The notes under the pieces were generated by a model. The model searched no databases, had not been told where the DNA came from, and saw only the letters and a list, made by a program, of their open reading frames with translations. Of a stretch of 64,000 nucleotides of DNA, positions 21,890-35,000 are shown one piece after another (position 1 is the stretch's first letter; the number at the start of each line of letters is the position of its first letter). The translations under genes and the position numbers were made by a program. The stretch comes from Blattamonas nauphoetae (lineage: Eukaryota; Preaxostyla; Oxymonadida), in NCBI GenBank assembly GCA_033064195.1, contig JARBJD010000249.1:1-64000 (forward strand), written 5' to 3'.

Positions 21890-24480
21890 TCATCCAGGCG
21901 AATAGAGTGTCTTCAACAAATGCGAAGGATGTGTCAGCCGATGTTGGTGCACCTCTCTCACAGGCCTCGCTCTGAGATTCTCTCTTCCATCCAAACTCCC
22001 CCCACTCATCTCTCTGAACAAACCATGTCTCGTCCCACTTCCGATGACCATGCTGTCCTGTTGTTGCTTCCCCTCATCCCAAAACACTGCCTCATCACTC
22101 ACATCAACTGGTGCGATTCGGCCGATGGTCAAATCTTCAGAGTGTCGAGTTTGATGTTGATGGAGGGTCACAGCCAGAGGGAAGTCTGATTTCCAGTGGT
22201 GGGAGGGTGATGTGTGTGGATGAGAGTGGTTGTGTGCATGTTGGTGTGTGTGAGGTGTAGGAGATGTGAAGTAAGTGGTTTTCGAGGAGGGAGGTGTGAC
22301 AGATCGTGTGTTGTGGTGATCTTTTCTTTTCCTCTCTTTCTGTTTGTCTTCACTTTTTGAAGAAGTGTGATGTTTGGATGATTTCTCTTTCTCGATCCAT
22401 CTTTCCTTCGATCGTCCGTTTCTTGAGGTCTTGCTATCGTTGTCTCTTCTCCTCTCTTTCTCATGTCGTGATCTGTGTCTATCCATCTCTTCTCTCCTCT
22501 CTCTTCTTCCTTTCTTCTCCTCTTTTCTCTCCTGCATGTGGTTATCGTTTTCGAGATGTTTTCTTTCTCTTTTGCGGTTTCCACAATCGTCCTTGTGAAC
22601 ACGCTTCACTTCATGCCTCTCTTCATTTGCTGTTTTGCTGTGTTTGGTGAGATTTGGCAGACTGGCCTTTCCCGTATCATGCTTCCCACGGTGTGACTTG
22701 TCCTGCTGCTCTGTGAGGGAATTATGTCTTCTTTCCTTCCGATCTGTCTTGTGTTCGGTCTTTCCATCCATCTTTCGAGATGCGTGGAAGTGTTCCAGCA
22801 GAGAATCATCCGAATCTGCCTCGTTGTCTTGTTCGTCACTCTTCTCCCTCTCCTTCCTCTCCACACTGTCCCTTTCCCCATCCCTTCTCATCTGTCCTGC
22901 TTTTGGTGGCTTTCGTGAGCTTGAGAGGGAGAGAGTATGTGACAGTGTCAGATTGATCGCTTGGAACGGGCGATAAGGGCCAGGAGTGGTCGGTGGCGAT
23001 GGAGAGACGGTGGGGAAGGGTTCCGGTGAGGATGAATTGTTGGTGGGGGAGGCAGGGCTGTTTGGAGGGTCTTGAAGGGACTGGGTTGGGTGAAGTGTCG
23101 ATGCGTGATTCTGATCGGCCTCAGACTGGAAATCAATTTTATTCTGATTTATTTCGACGTTAGCTGCTTCTACAAGTGTTTTAGTTCCATTGTGAGGAAC
23201 TGAAGCGATATGGGCAGCTTGTTGAGGTTTTGAACTCGAAGGAGGAGTGAGTGGTCGCGGTGCTTCGTTGTCTTCCTCAAACGACAAAGTAGTTCTTTCA
23301 AAGTAATTCTGAAATCGTGGTGTCTGCTTAACTGAACGGAGAATGTCTGTTTCAGTCTCAGACGAGCTCAGAACGAAGCTTTCGTCAGTTTCGCCTTCCT
23401 TCTTCCGACTGTCTTCAGAGAGCACTGATTTTTGAGGTGATTCATCGTCTGGTTCATGTTTAAGCGTGGAATCTTCAAACAGTTCGCTTTTTAATCTTTT
23501 GGTGTCGAGAATTCCGGGATCGGGATTTCGACCATCCAAAACCCCAGGCTCAAAATCATCTGTCTCGTGTTGTCCATCTGCAGCCAGTACATGCACTTTT
23601 TTTGCCAACCGTCGTATCAAACGGCGCGGTCGCTTTGATTTCTGCTCAGAATTGTTCGGTGGTTGTTCGAGTGGTTCGTTCGACGAGAACGGAAGGGGCT
23701 GCAGCAGATCCATCAAAGCCTATCATCAACGATCAAAACGGAAAGATGAAAAATGAGACTGTAATGAGAATATACGTTCAGCTCTGACGTCATTTCTGAA
23801 TTGGTTTGAGCGAGAGAGATCTGTTCAGAAGAGGTCCTGTCCAGTTTCTCATTCAGTTCTAGTATCATTTCATCCATCTCAGCCAATTTAGAAGAGAGAT
23901 TTCGAATTTGTTCTGATTCTCTGAAAATGATGGCGACACGAATGAAAAGGAGACAATACACAAACAGAGGAAACAGTTGAGACGGATAAAGGGCATCAAG
24001 AGGACTTCGAGTTGGAGATGGGACAAGTGAAGCGGGAATGGATTCTGTAAGAAGGAAATTGAGTCAAAAAGACAGCGGAGACAAACGGATGCTTAATGTT
24101 GGCGATGGAGTTTTCAGGAGATCACAATGAAGGTGTTCATTCCATTCTAACTGAAAGTGGATGAAGAAAAGAACGGTTGACAAACTATATCCGTTGTCAT
24201 GTCTGAGAATGATTGTTTCATCTCTTCAACCAACAGACCAGGACTGTCCTCTTCTTTTGCGTCCATACGAAGTAAAATTAACATTGAATCAATATCATCA
24301 TGTGCACTTGCGGGAATGTTTCGGTTCTCGACAGAGGCATCGTGCAAATGATCAAATTGATAGGGAAGTGAAAGCGGTGGAAATGGAAGGGATGCTGGAT
24401 TGACGTTCATCAAAGGAGACAGAAGATGAACAACGGAACCAATACACGTTGATTTAACGGGAGACAGAGAGGAGATTACC
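21890..24480 (-). CDS. Multi-exon gene for a charged, coiled-coil, RS/KE-rich protein
   Basis: Exons that join in phase are (minus strand) from about 24480 to 24186, then 24150-24087, 24044-23966, 23920-23776 and 23719-21890 (TGA). The four introns are 35, 42, 45 and 56 nt; three open with GTTTGT. The true first exon was not found; an exon around 24560-24680 (segment NWELFKKLVEVLREIRR) may belong to it. The exon at 23920-23776 is a coiled coil (SSKLAEMDEMILELNEKLDR). The last exon is disordered, with a proline/serine-rich part and then a long Arg/Lys/Glu/Ser/His-rich part (for example RHRSRHEKERRRD). That composition recalls nuclear RNA-processing proteins, but there is no RNA-binding or catalytic domain. 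Function unknown. Confidence 0.65.
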
Positions 24481-24692
24481 GAATCAAGTCAGATCAATAA
24501 ATGTGTAATGGGACAGCAAAAAGATGGAGGTGTTGTTTGAATTGCCCTCACATCTCCTTATCTCTCGAAGGACTTCAACAAGCTTCTTAAACAGTTCCCA
24601 GTTGCCTTGAAGTTGCAGAACACGGAACAAATAGACTTCGTCAACCATCTCGTCCACACCCCCCACAGCCCACTGGGAACATACGGTCAGCG

Positions 24693-25208
24693 ATGGAGGA
24701 AATCGTTCTAATTGTACTCTTCCTCTTCATTTCTCCTCTCATCTTGACTTTTATGCATATCTTCCTCTTCTAGACATTCTCCTCAGTCTGTGGGTGGTTC
24801 TCCAGAGTGTGTCAATTGTTCTGTCGATCACGAGCTTGTCTCGCTTCAACAAGAATTATGTGGTTCTCCAACAGCAAGATGTTTGTTTTCTTTCGGCGAT
24901 TCGTCCATATCGTTGTTCGAACATTTTTTGTTCCACCCATCGTTTTACCCACCACGAATACTCAATTTATTGATGTTCCTCGTCTCTCTCAGTCTTCTCA
25001 TGCACTGTTCATGGATGACGATTCGGGATCTGATTCCGATGATGGCCATCACGCGTTAGATCGCTCCTCTCCCCCACCTCTTGTGGAAGGAGACCAGGAG
25101 AAAAGAAGACGGGAAGAATCGAACCAAGCTCGAGGGGGAGTGACAGAACATGAAGAAACGGATAACAGAGGGGACTCGGAAGAGATGGAGGGGCAGTTTG
25201 AATTGTGA
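24693..25208 (+). CDS. Small hydrophobic/acidic protein, uncertain exon structure
   Basis: The frame ending with TGA at 25208 has an acidic tail (DDDSGSDSDDGHH, then a Glu/Arg-rich end). This is preceded by a hydrophobic, possibly membrane-associated part around FFRRFVHIVVRTFFVPPIV. A plausible start is the ATG at 24693 followed by an intron ending CTTCTAG at about 24773, but a competing frame over 24776-24920 is equally hydrophobic. The start and splicing are therefore not settled. It overlaps the possible 5' end of the minus-strand gene. I do not recognise the family. Confidence 0.4.
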
Positions 25209-25548
25209 GTGTCAATGGCCTTCCATGTTGTTTGGAAGGTACATCCTCTTTTATTACAGCTTGATATTCCTTGTTTTCGTAGTCAATTGTCACACACCAC
25301 TCTGAATACAGCTGCTGTTGTTCTGAACCAGAAGCTCTCTGATAAGGCATTCTTTCTCGTTTTCTCCGATTTCTTCATTTGAGATTCGCCATGTGTTTGT
25401 ATTAAGTGATAATTCAAATCATGATTCCAGATTTCAGTCAAAAATCAGTGAAAATGAAGAATGCGAGATGACATGATGATTTCTTGTAGAGAAGTGAAGT
25501 GTTTGCGAAAATGACGAAAATTTGGGAGACAACAAAGCATATTATTGA

Positions 25549-26988
25549 CTAAGGCCGAAATTCTAACTCATTCTTTCCTCCCTTCAGTGTTGGCACGGTT
25601 GTGAAGGTGAGAGAGTTGATGGTGACAGAAATAGAAGGATGAAGGAGATTGATTGCAAATCGGAACGGCAGCGAGAGATTTATGTAAAAATCGGATTTCA
25701 TTGTTCTATCCTTTAAACACTTGAGTGTTCGTTGGCCTTCTCGACAATCTGCTTCCAACACGAACTCTCTGGAATATCGATAACGAGGTGCTCTGAACGC
25801 TCGAAAAGCGGTTGGGGGTTCGTAATTCTTTCGCCAGGCTCCTTGACCGCGTCTTTCATCCCCGATATCATGTTTTGTTCCTGTGTCAAGAAGATGTGGG
25901 TTGACGGCTCCGTAACTATATCCATAATATAAATGGGTGATTGTGAACGAGAGCTGGGCAACATCGGATGTGATGATGGGAGAAAAGAGGGTTTTGGGGA
26001 TGAAGTTTGTGTCTTCGGTTTCTGTTCGTGGTCGAAGTGTGAATGTGTTGCCAGTTTTGATGATGAAATCCTCGTCGAAGATTTCAATTGCATCTGCCCC
26101 CGATTTGGACCATCGTCGGAGCCGAGATTCGCGAAGGAGGTCAGATCTCCGTTTTTCATTTAGTTGGTTCAGAATGGTATCATGTTTCATCAATCGGCTG
26201 TCCATCCTTCCGAACTGTTCGGCCATCTGAGTTGCCATGTTGCACACGGTCGTGTGAAGTTCGAATAGTTGTTCCTTCACGTCATCCACAGGTTTGTTCA
26301 TCGTCGATTCGACTTGTGAGTTGAGATGACGATGTTCTTTTGTCTGAACCTCACATGATCCGAGAGCATTCTGAATCAGTGCCAACAAACTGGAAGCAAT
26401 GCTCTGAAAGACAAAGGAAGAAGAGAAAGAGACGAACGAGAAACAAACTCTCAATCCAATCGAGCTTTGAGATGAGACAATGTCAGAGAGGACCGACACA
26501 AGACCACACGATTCTGCAATAGCACAGCGAGTTGGAAGTTCATCCAGATCTGATGGAAAGAGATAACGAGAGATGAGAAGCGAGTTCAATGACAAAACAC
26601 TCTAGAACACTCATCGAGGAAGAAAACATCAACACAATGAAACAACAGAAAAGGAAGAAGGGATGCTCATGAATATCAAACCTGATTCCAAAAATGTCCG
26701 AATCTGAGAAAGAATCGGCAAAGTCTCTTTTTCCGAACAATACCGAAGCGATGAACAATATCCCCGAATCACTTCTTCCTGGATCCACACATACAGGAGA
26801 TGAAAGAATGGAGGAATCAATGAGATTCATTAACAATATAGAGGAAGAAAGAGACAAAAACAACAATGAAGAGAATGGATTGAGAGGCACACAATATCAG
26901 ACAATGATGGATCAGAAGAAGAAAGAGGATCACATGGGAGAGGTGTGGAAGCCGATTCAACAGGTTGGGTACACAAGCGAGTGAACAT
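25549..26988 (-). CDS. Armadillo-like / coiled-coil / SPRY-like protein, four exons
   Basis: Four exons (26988-26893, 26778-26682, 26549-26449, 26403-25549) join in frame into 382 residues, from an ATG at 26988 to TAG. The introns are 114, 132 and 45 nt, with GTGTGC, GTTTGA and GTTTGT donors. Residues about 33-110 are helical and armadillo-like (ETLPILSQIRTFLESDLDEL, CAIAESCGLVSVLSD). Residues about 120-180 form a short coiled coil (AEQFGRMDSRLMKHDTILNQ). The C-terminal 190 residues are beta-rich and SPRY-like (TITHLYYGYSYGAV, FVLEADCREGQRTLK). Such proteins usually bind partners. The broken copy at 2805-3561 has the same order. The exact partner or pathway cannot be read from the sequence. 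Confidence 0.75.
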
Positions 26989-28940
26989 GAGATTGATCAA
27001 TCCCCACAACTTGTAGTTCTCAAAGAATGGTCGAATTGACAAGTCAACTTCCAGACTTTTATCCTAAAAATGTGTTCAACACTTGTAGATATACCTGTGT
27101 GACAGGGTTTTTTTCGATGTCAAACTGTCAAGAAAACACCTCAATGGGACAGATCACAGCCTTAACTTCCAAAGCTCGTATTTCGCACTCTGGGTGTTTG
27201 AAAACATGTTACCATCTCCTTTCACGGCAAGAAGTACCTTTAGGGGACCCTCTAAAATTCAACTTACAAGAAGTAGAATTGAAAATTTCTAGGAAATTAG
27301 GATGAATCTCGTAATTATTGAACCGAAAAGTGGGTTTTTCCTCGTAAACAAAAAAAGTGAAATGTGAAGTTCAAGGGAGGAAAAAGTCTGGATCTCTGTC
27401 ATAGAATCGTCACGACTACTCAGTTCTCATCTATTCACTCATACTCGATATTATGAACAATCTAGGGGACAAAACATTTTGAATAAGTTCCACTTCAGAA
27501 TCTCGAGTTTTGATCCGACCCTTATTTTTAAGGAAAAGTGCTTGATTTTCACAAAAATTTTCCGGGATACTAGTGACTTGATTCTTCTAGAAAATATCTC
27601 TAGGATTGTTTTTATTATAGTTAGAATCCATTTTAGTGGGTCCCCTAAAGGTACATGTTGCCCCTTTCACTCCAATTTGAGAATCATTTCTATCAGAAAC
27701 ATATCAGGTGGTGAAAGAGAAAAAATTGAAAAAATCATGGTAATGAAGATGAAACATCTGGGAAAAACACCCGAATCGGATTAAACCATGTCATAGAAGA
27801 AAAAAACAGAGCATTCAAAGAGAAAATTCTCGGAGAAGAAGCCCAGAAGTCGGTTGATGGTTGGGTTGTGAGAGATGCAGATCAAGACTGCAGCGACAGG
27901 AGATTGTGTTTGAGTTGGACAAAAGAAACTGTGTTTCATCATGTAAGAGTCAAAGTTAGTTCACTGAACCGTTAGAAGTCAACATCAACGCAGATGTGAT
28001 CAGAGTGACAGATGTGGTTTCTGAAGAAGATGAATCACGGAAAAAAAGAGAGATACCACTGAAAAAGGACGAACTTGGTGTGAAAACAACTTTGTTTGCT
28101 GACATTGTTGGGTTTAGGAAATATTGCGAGACCTGTTGTAACGTGGAATAACATGCTGAACAACTGGAAAATACTGAAAAAAAGTCGTTTAAACATCAAA
28201 CAGATCATGTAAATTTTGATTGAACAGGAAATTGGCAAATATGACCGATAATCATCACGTGGAAGAGACATTGAAGTGATTTTGTGAACGAACGCTGGCA
28301 CCAGAGTGAGATAGTGTGAAATTGTCATGCAATTACACTAGTGGACAATGGAAAATCGAATGAACTTGATGGAGGAACCAATATAGCCCTTTCAGTCTGA
28401 GGATCAGGATCGTCCCATGACTCACACGAATGTGTGTCGAAAGATGTTAAAACGGAACTAATGATAGCCATTTCCCCAGTGAACTGGATTAGAGACACAG
28501 TACAGTCGTGTGAACTTCAAACTATCCTCATTATCGACTTAGTCAAAGAAATGAGAAAAGATCTCGAACCCACAAACAAAAAGTCCAATGTCATGGCAGT
28601 CAACGCATTTTCTAAAAAACTCGTCTGTCATGTCAAGTCAGACAGGTATAACTTGTAGAGTCGGACGGTGGATAAAACCGACGTTTTGGGACGTTTTCTC
28701 GGAGACTTGGTTGAGAAAGCAAAGTTTCTCTGAAAATATCATTGTCAAGAAGAACAGTAAAGTCAAAAAGAATAAAAGTGTCCATAATAGCTCTAATTCT
28801 GGGTCTTGGCGAATATACCCAGTTTGTCTTCGAACCGCCAGTTGGAAAGAAAGAACGGTGAGAAAAGCCAACGTAAGTTCATCAGGAGAGATCTGCATTG
28901 CTTGAACGAAAGAATGAAGTTTCAGACGATTCATAATCAG
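26989..28940. other. AT-rich intergenic stretch
   Basis: No gene was found here. Short open frames lack sensible composition. Apart from the 415-bp TA-flanked element, there are only scattered A/T-rich runs. The part from about 27790 to 28900 might be a very old decayed gene, but I see no motif in it. Confidence 0.5.
27237..27651. mobile_element. 415-bp TA-flanked element with inverted ends
   Basis: The left end CCTTTAGGGGACCCTCTAAA and the complement of the right end CCTTTAGGGGACCCACTAAA form inverted repeats of about 25 bp. TA lies outside each end (27235-27236 and 27652-27653). No transposase frame was seen. It is a MITE of Tc1/mariner type by its TA target, and a family different from the other small elements in this window. 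Confidence 0.75.
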
Positions 28941-29074
28941 AGTGAGGTTTCAATGATGTTGTCTTTCTTGTCTTCGGATCCTTCCTTCCTCTTCTGTCTT
29001 CAGTTTTCCTTCTTCTCTCTTCTGTCGTCCTTTTCATTTTGCGCTCCATCCCCACCCTTCTTCTAAGTCTCAGA

Positions 29075-32000
29075 TTATCCTCCCATGTCGTGTTCTGCTT
29101 CTTTCATCTCAACCTTCCTTTTCTTCCTTCGTTTCGACCCTTCAACCTCATCCGCGACTGTCGAGATCCCTATTGAGTTGGACTCGTCCCTCAATGTCGT
29201 TTTCTCAATCTCTTCTGCTGTTTGAGCCAGCATGTTTTCGGATTCCACAATCTCTTTTGGTTTCTTCTTTTTCTTTTTCTTCTTCTTTCCGTCCATTTCT
29301 CCTTCAACTCCCTCTCCTTCTTTTGCTTGGGATTGATGTGCTTCTTTCACTGTGTCTGCGTTCTGGTCGTAATCAATCAGCAAGTGATCGTTCTCTTCCA
29401 GATCGGCTTTCTTCTTCTTCTTCTTTCTCTTTTTCTTTTCTTCTCCATTTTCATCATGTCCTTCCGTATCATCTTGCTTCTCCATGAAGGGTGATGTGAA
29501 TGTTGTTTCCACTTGTTCATCTTCTTCCTTCCTAGTCTTCTTCTTTCTCTTCTTCTTCACTTCTCCATTTCCATCGTCTTCCGCTCCATCGACTCGATCT
29601 GGATCCTCCATCTGTTGGGCTGCCATTGTTGCTTCCACTGTTTCAGCTTCTTCCATCCTTGTCTTCTTCTTTCTCTTCCTCTTCACTTCTCGACTTCCAT
29701 TGGGATCCACTTCGTCGACTCTATCTTGCTCCTCGGTGGATTGGGTTGGTACTGTTGCATCCTCATTCTCACCTTCTACCGTCTTTGTCTTCTTTCTCTT
29801 CTTCTTTTTGTGCGGTCTCTCCATCACCTCGTTCTCCATTTCTTCCTCTTTCACATCTCCTCTTTCTCCTTCCTGATCTTCAAATCCTCCATCCAGTCCA
29901 TTTCGCTCGTCATCATCTTTCTTCCTTCCATCCACAAGCCTTTCCTCAGTCACTATCAGCCTTGGACCAATCAAATCAGACAGACAATCTGGTTCGATCT
30001 GAGCCTTGTCAATGAAATCTTCAGTCTTGTCAGTGATCTCATCTTCGTCCACGTCATCCATCTTTTCCAGGTCCACTTGAGATGCCAGTTCTTCCGCCTG
30101 CGATGTTTCGGATTTCTTTTCATTCTTCCTTCGACGACAATAGCACAGACAGACAATCACAATCAATCCCAGCAATACCAATCCAGCCACAATCACAACA
30201 GGAAGCCACCATTTCATGTTGGCAAGAACAATCTCGGAGCGACGATCAGCAGAATTCAGTTGAATCACAAATGACTCGTTCGTTTCCAAGTTCTCCCCAA
30301 ATCGCAATCGACCCCTCCATTCCAGTGACGGCGACAGTGACGAGAGAGACGACAAGGCAATCGAGAGAGTGACTTCTGTTTCAGTGAATGACGATGTTGA
30401 ATCCAGATCGAGATCCATTTCTGTTTGTTTTCCTTCTGATTTGTTCTCGTTCACTTCAAACACTTCCAATGTCAATCCACAAGGAATGAGCGTCGATCCA
30501 GAAATCACAACAGAGAAGGACGCAGTCTTCTTGACCAATTTCGATGAAGAGTCGGTGGAGAGTGTTGGGACGAAGAACGGCGAGCGAGAGATCGATTCTT
30601 GAGCTGTCAGCTGGCAATCACTTGTTGACATCCACGCTGACCCTGTCTCCAACCCATCTCCTGCACTCAGACTCCCAATCTCAATCAATCCATTTTCTGA
30701 ACAGTGGATGTTTCGACGAGCTGAAGGGAAGGGTGAGAGTGTTGGGGTGTTGCCGCGGAATGCACTGGTTTCCATCGTCAGACTGCCTCCTTTCATGTTG
30801 ATTGCTCCTTGCGGAAGATTTGATATGACAGAAGAAGATAATTCAGTTGAGCTGTTCTCAAGTTGCAGAACTCCACTCGACCAGCTGCAGATGTCGTGTA
30901 CGTCTTCCTCAGAATCGTTCGCGATTGGTGAGTTCACTGCCTGGAGTCCAGAAAAGGAGCCCAATTGTACAAAGACTGTCGAGTTGAATGAGAAAAGAAA
31001 GACAAATGAGGAGAGAGTGGATTCAATCACAACTGTCACATCCGTAATCGTTAGGATCGCGCTTTCCACAAGAACCATCCCTTTCTTCTCTCCCATCGAC
31101 ACTGATGATGGGATGGTCAGTGTTGGTCTCTGATTCCCTCCATTCGAGAAAAGAACAACCATCTGGTCTGAAATCTCGATGGGCGCGTTGAGTGAAGCAG
31201 AGTCGATGATGGAAAGCGTCGCGCGTTTCACATCAATCCCTTTCACAATCACCCACGCGGCATCAAACGACGAACACGGTCGAGTCTTCTCTCCACAGAA
31301 GCGAGTCGAGTCGAGAGAGAGAGAGTTCACAAACAAGATCAGCTCTGTCGGTTTTGGCGGAGTGTCGAGCAATAGGGATGGTGTCAGCAAGACGGATGAA
31401 GAAGATGAGGTGGATGCGATCAACGAAAGTGTGAATGTCGAACTGAAAGGAAGACCATCTGACCAGCCAAGCAGGATTTCAGAGGAGGCAGCGTGTGTCG
31501 GTGAAGAGGCAGCGATGGCGAAGGAGAAGTCGGAGTCGAGTGTCACGACGTACGAGCCAGTCAAGTTCGAGCCAGAGAAGGAGACGAGGATTGAAGTGCC
31601 GAGTGTGTTGGGAGCGACAGTCAACGATTCAAAGCGGGACAGAACTGGAATGACGATGTTGAGAGGCGACGGAATGGAAACATCAACGTCCGAGCTCGAC
31701 ATCCCAACAATGCGATATGAATGCCCATATTTCAGTTTCCCAGCTTCTCCAACTGATTCGAGAATCTCGGTTGTTGTGTCAGACACATCCAAAATTGCGA
31801 CGGTCAGTTCGATGTTTGCTTGAGTAGTGTCTGTGATGTCGACAACTGCGACTTGGAACGATCCGACAGGCATCCGCTCCACGACAAAGTGGATCGCGGC
31901 TGTCACTTTCTCTGGTCCTTCCATATCGACTCTATCCACACGAAGGAGGGTTGGTCCTTCTGGAGTTTTCATTTTGTTTCCATTGCACAGCACATGTTGG

Positions 32001-35000
32001 TCTTCTTTCCCACTTTCAGAGCGGAAAAATGATGACAGTGTGTACGTCTTATTGAACTGCAGCGCTGTGCTCTTTCTCACTTCAATCCATTTTGATCGTC
32101 CTTCGCCTCCATCGAATGTGATCTCAATCGTCTCGCTGACTCCTTCCAACGATGCATCGAAGACTCCTGATGATGGAAGGTCGGTTCCTCTGATCAAAAC
32201 GTGGAACGAGAGATGCGTCGACACATTCAGCTCTGTTGTGGTTGTCGTCACAATCGGTGCGTTCGGAACTGACAGCTCCACATTCTCGTTCACAACGAAC
32301 AGCGAAGGCGTGGAAGGAGAAGAGACAATCGAGTATTTCTCCCCAAAGCCGAGTTTGGACGAGTCTTCCACTTTTCCTGTCAGAAATGAAGCGGTGCATT
32401 CACTTGGCGAGCAGTAATCCAAATTCGATGTCGATTCCCAGAACGATGTCCCGTTTGTGGCAAACACTCGTCCAAGTCCATCCTTCAGAGCGCGACCGGA
32501 CAAGACAACACGCACACTGTTTCGGTCTCCACACAGCTTTGCGTCCACACAGACCTCGATTCGCGCTGGTTCGGGTGGTGTTGTGAAGGTCGTCTTTCCT
32601 TCGTCAAACAACACGGGTGTGGTCCCAACGACGAATCCTTTCACTTTGTACTCCACTCCAAAATCGAGTTGGCCTGCTTTCGCAGCTTCATCTGTCTCCA
32701 ATGGATACAGAATGGATGTAAATGTCTTCAGTTCTCCATTCGCGTCGGTCATCAATTTGATGGTTCTTTCGTGTGATGGATGGTCTGGGATGGCTGTTGA
32801 GATCAGTGTGAGTGTGTATTCTTCCGCCTTCCGCAGAACACGAGATCCAAAGTTGAGAAGAGTTGTCGTGCTGGCTGGCGTGGACTCGGCCTCTCCAGCT
32901 GTGATTGCTGTCAGTCGCTCAGGTTCAGGACCAGTGTCGAAGAAGAGACCTTCTTTCACCAACGCACTCTTTCCATTTTTCTCCATCTTCACCACCGAAT
33001 AGATCGTGTTGAATGACAACTTCACGTTCGTCGGTGTTTCCGCGTCATACACAATCTCGTTCAGTGTTCCAGAGGATGATGCGAATGTCACCATCATTGT
33101 CACAGTGTTGGTTTCAGACGAGTTGATCGAGAGTGTCAGAGTGTATGAACCTTCCAACAGCTTCCCTTCCATGTCCACTTTCACTTCCGTCATCTTTTCA
33201 TTGAATCTGGGAGCATCAACGATCAGAAGTTCTTGTGCTGGGAAGAAGGAAGCCGTGACGACTTCATATTCAGTGAGAGGCGGCTGGAGAAGACCATCCT
33301 CGCCACACGACACAATCGCCGATCCACTCGAATTCTCAAAAAAATTGACAAATAACAATCGACCGATTTTTGGCGCTGTTCCAGCTATTTCTGGACGTGA
33401 TCCTTTTTCATTCGAGACGAAAACGAGAATCGTTCCGGACACGACCTCGTGTAGTGTGAGTGTCACCGTCGCTTGGTCGTCATGCTGTTCCAAAGCGAAG
33501 GACATTGTGATTGTGATAGTTTGATCTGGAAGGAGATGGCTGTATGAGGTTGGATAGCATCGATTCGTGTTTGGCGTCGACGATGACACACAATTCGTGA
33601 CTGTGTTTGCGTCCAGAACGTCTGGAATCAAATTGAAGAACAGATCGTGTCCGCCAACACTTGCAGCTGTATTCTTTCGGAAGCACAGCGAATCCAGTTG
33701 GACTGACACGACTCTGTCGAAATAACATGCCCCGCCTGGCGAATTTGCGGTGTACCTCGTTTCACAGTTCTGAAAGAGGCTGTTGGACATGACGACGTTG
33801 ATTCTGGGAACACCGTGATCATTGACGTGCAGAGCTCCTCCGTGACAGAAAGCTGACGAGTCGAGGAACGCACAATTGGACACGACAACCACCAGACTGT
33901 TGATGATTTCGACTGACCCACCACAATTTTGGTGAGTGGAGCATTTGACGAACGAGGATGCATTGACAACCGTCTTCGTCTCGATCTCATCAAGCACATC
34001 GTGATATACGGCGCCGCCGACCCCAACATAATAAATCCAGCACGACTCAAACGAGCAGTCCTCGATGTCCAAATTCGTTCCCGAGCGTTCTAAGTTGATT
34101 GCTCCTCCATTCGTGTTCGAGCCTGAACAGCTCTTGAAGGTGCAGAGGTCGAAGGTGAAGGACGAGTCGGTCGACGATGTGGTGAGGTCGGTTCGAGTGG
34201 AGAAGTATTCAGTTCGGCGGACTGAGGCGTCGGTTGTGCAGCGGAGGAAGGATGTGTTGTGGCTGAGAAGACAGCCGCCGGCGTTGATGTCGCGGCAGGC
34301 GGTCCCATAAAGATGGTTCGAGCAATCAGAAACATGACAGCCGACGATCCTCTGAGATGGATTGGCAGCGGTGGAAGCGTCATTTCGGCTCTGACGACAG
34401 CTAGTCACGTTCGAAAGCGTGGATGATGTGAGGAGAGACGAAAACTGGCCGTTCTTCGTTCTGGCTTCAGTATGTCCTCCGAGATCGCAGAGCGGACCTG
34501 TTCCTCGAATAAGATGTGTATCCGAGAGATGGAGACTGGTGCATGTAAATATGATGAGCGAGAACAACTGTGCAGGTTTAGGGTAGATGTGATTTTGGGT
34601 GTCGGACGATACGTCAGAAAGGGATGAGTATTGGACAAGTGGGAGAAGAATTGAGTGCAATGAAGAGTAATGTGAACAAACAATGAATGAAAGTGAACTG
34701 TCGTCATTTCCATCATTCCTTTCGATGATGAATGGTGAGGTGGCTGCGTTTGATGTGATCGCGCAGGACGAACATGACAATGAGGAGTGACTCAGTCGTG
34801 CAAATGTAGATCCCGTCCGAATACAATCCAAATCCATCATTGAGAGTGAAATAGTCGAATTCTCAACGATGAAAATTGATGCTGATTCGATGTTTCCTGG
34901 TGTCGGGGAAAGAGTTGTAGTGTTCCCTCGTAAATTGAGTGTGGAAGACAAGAGACGAAAGTTGGATGCGTGGAAATGGCCGTGCGGAAGGAGAACCTCA

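Noticed and set aside
29075-30000. Plus-strand frames opposite the Lys-rich tail (for example 29484-30274)
   Set aside because: They are Ser/Phe/Leu-rich shadows of AAG/AAA lysine codons on the minus strand.
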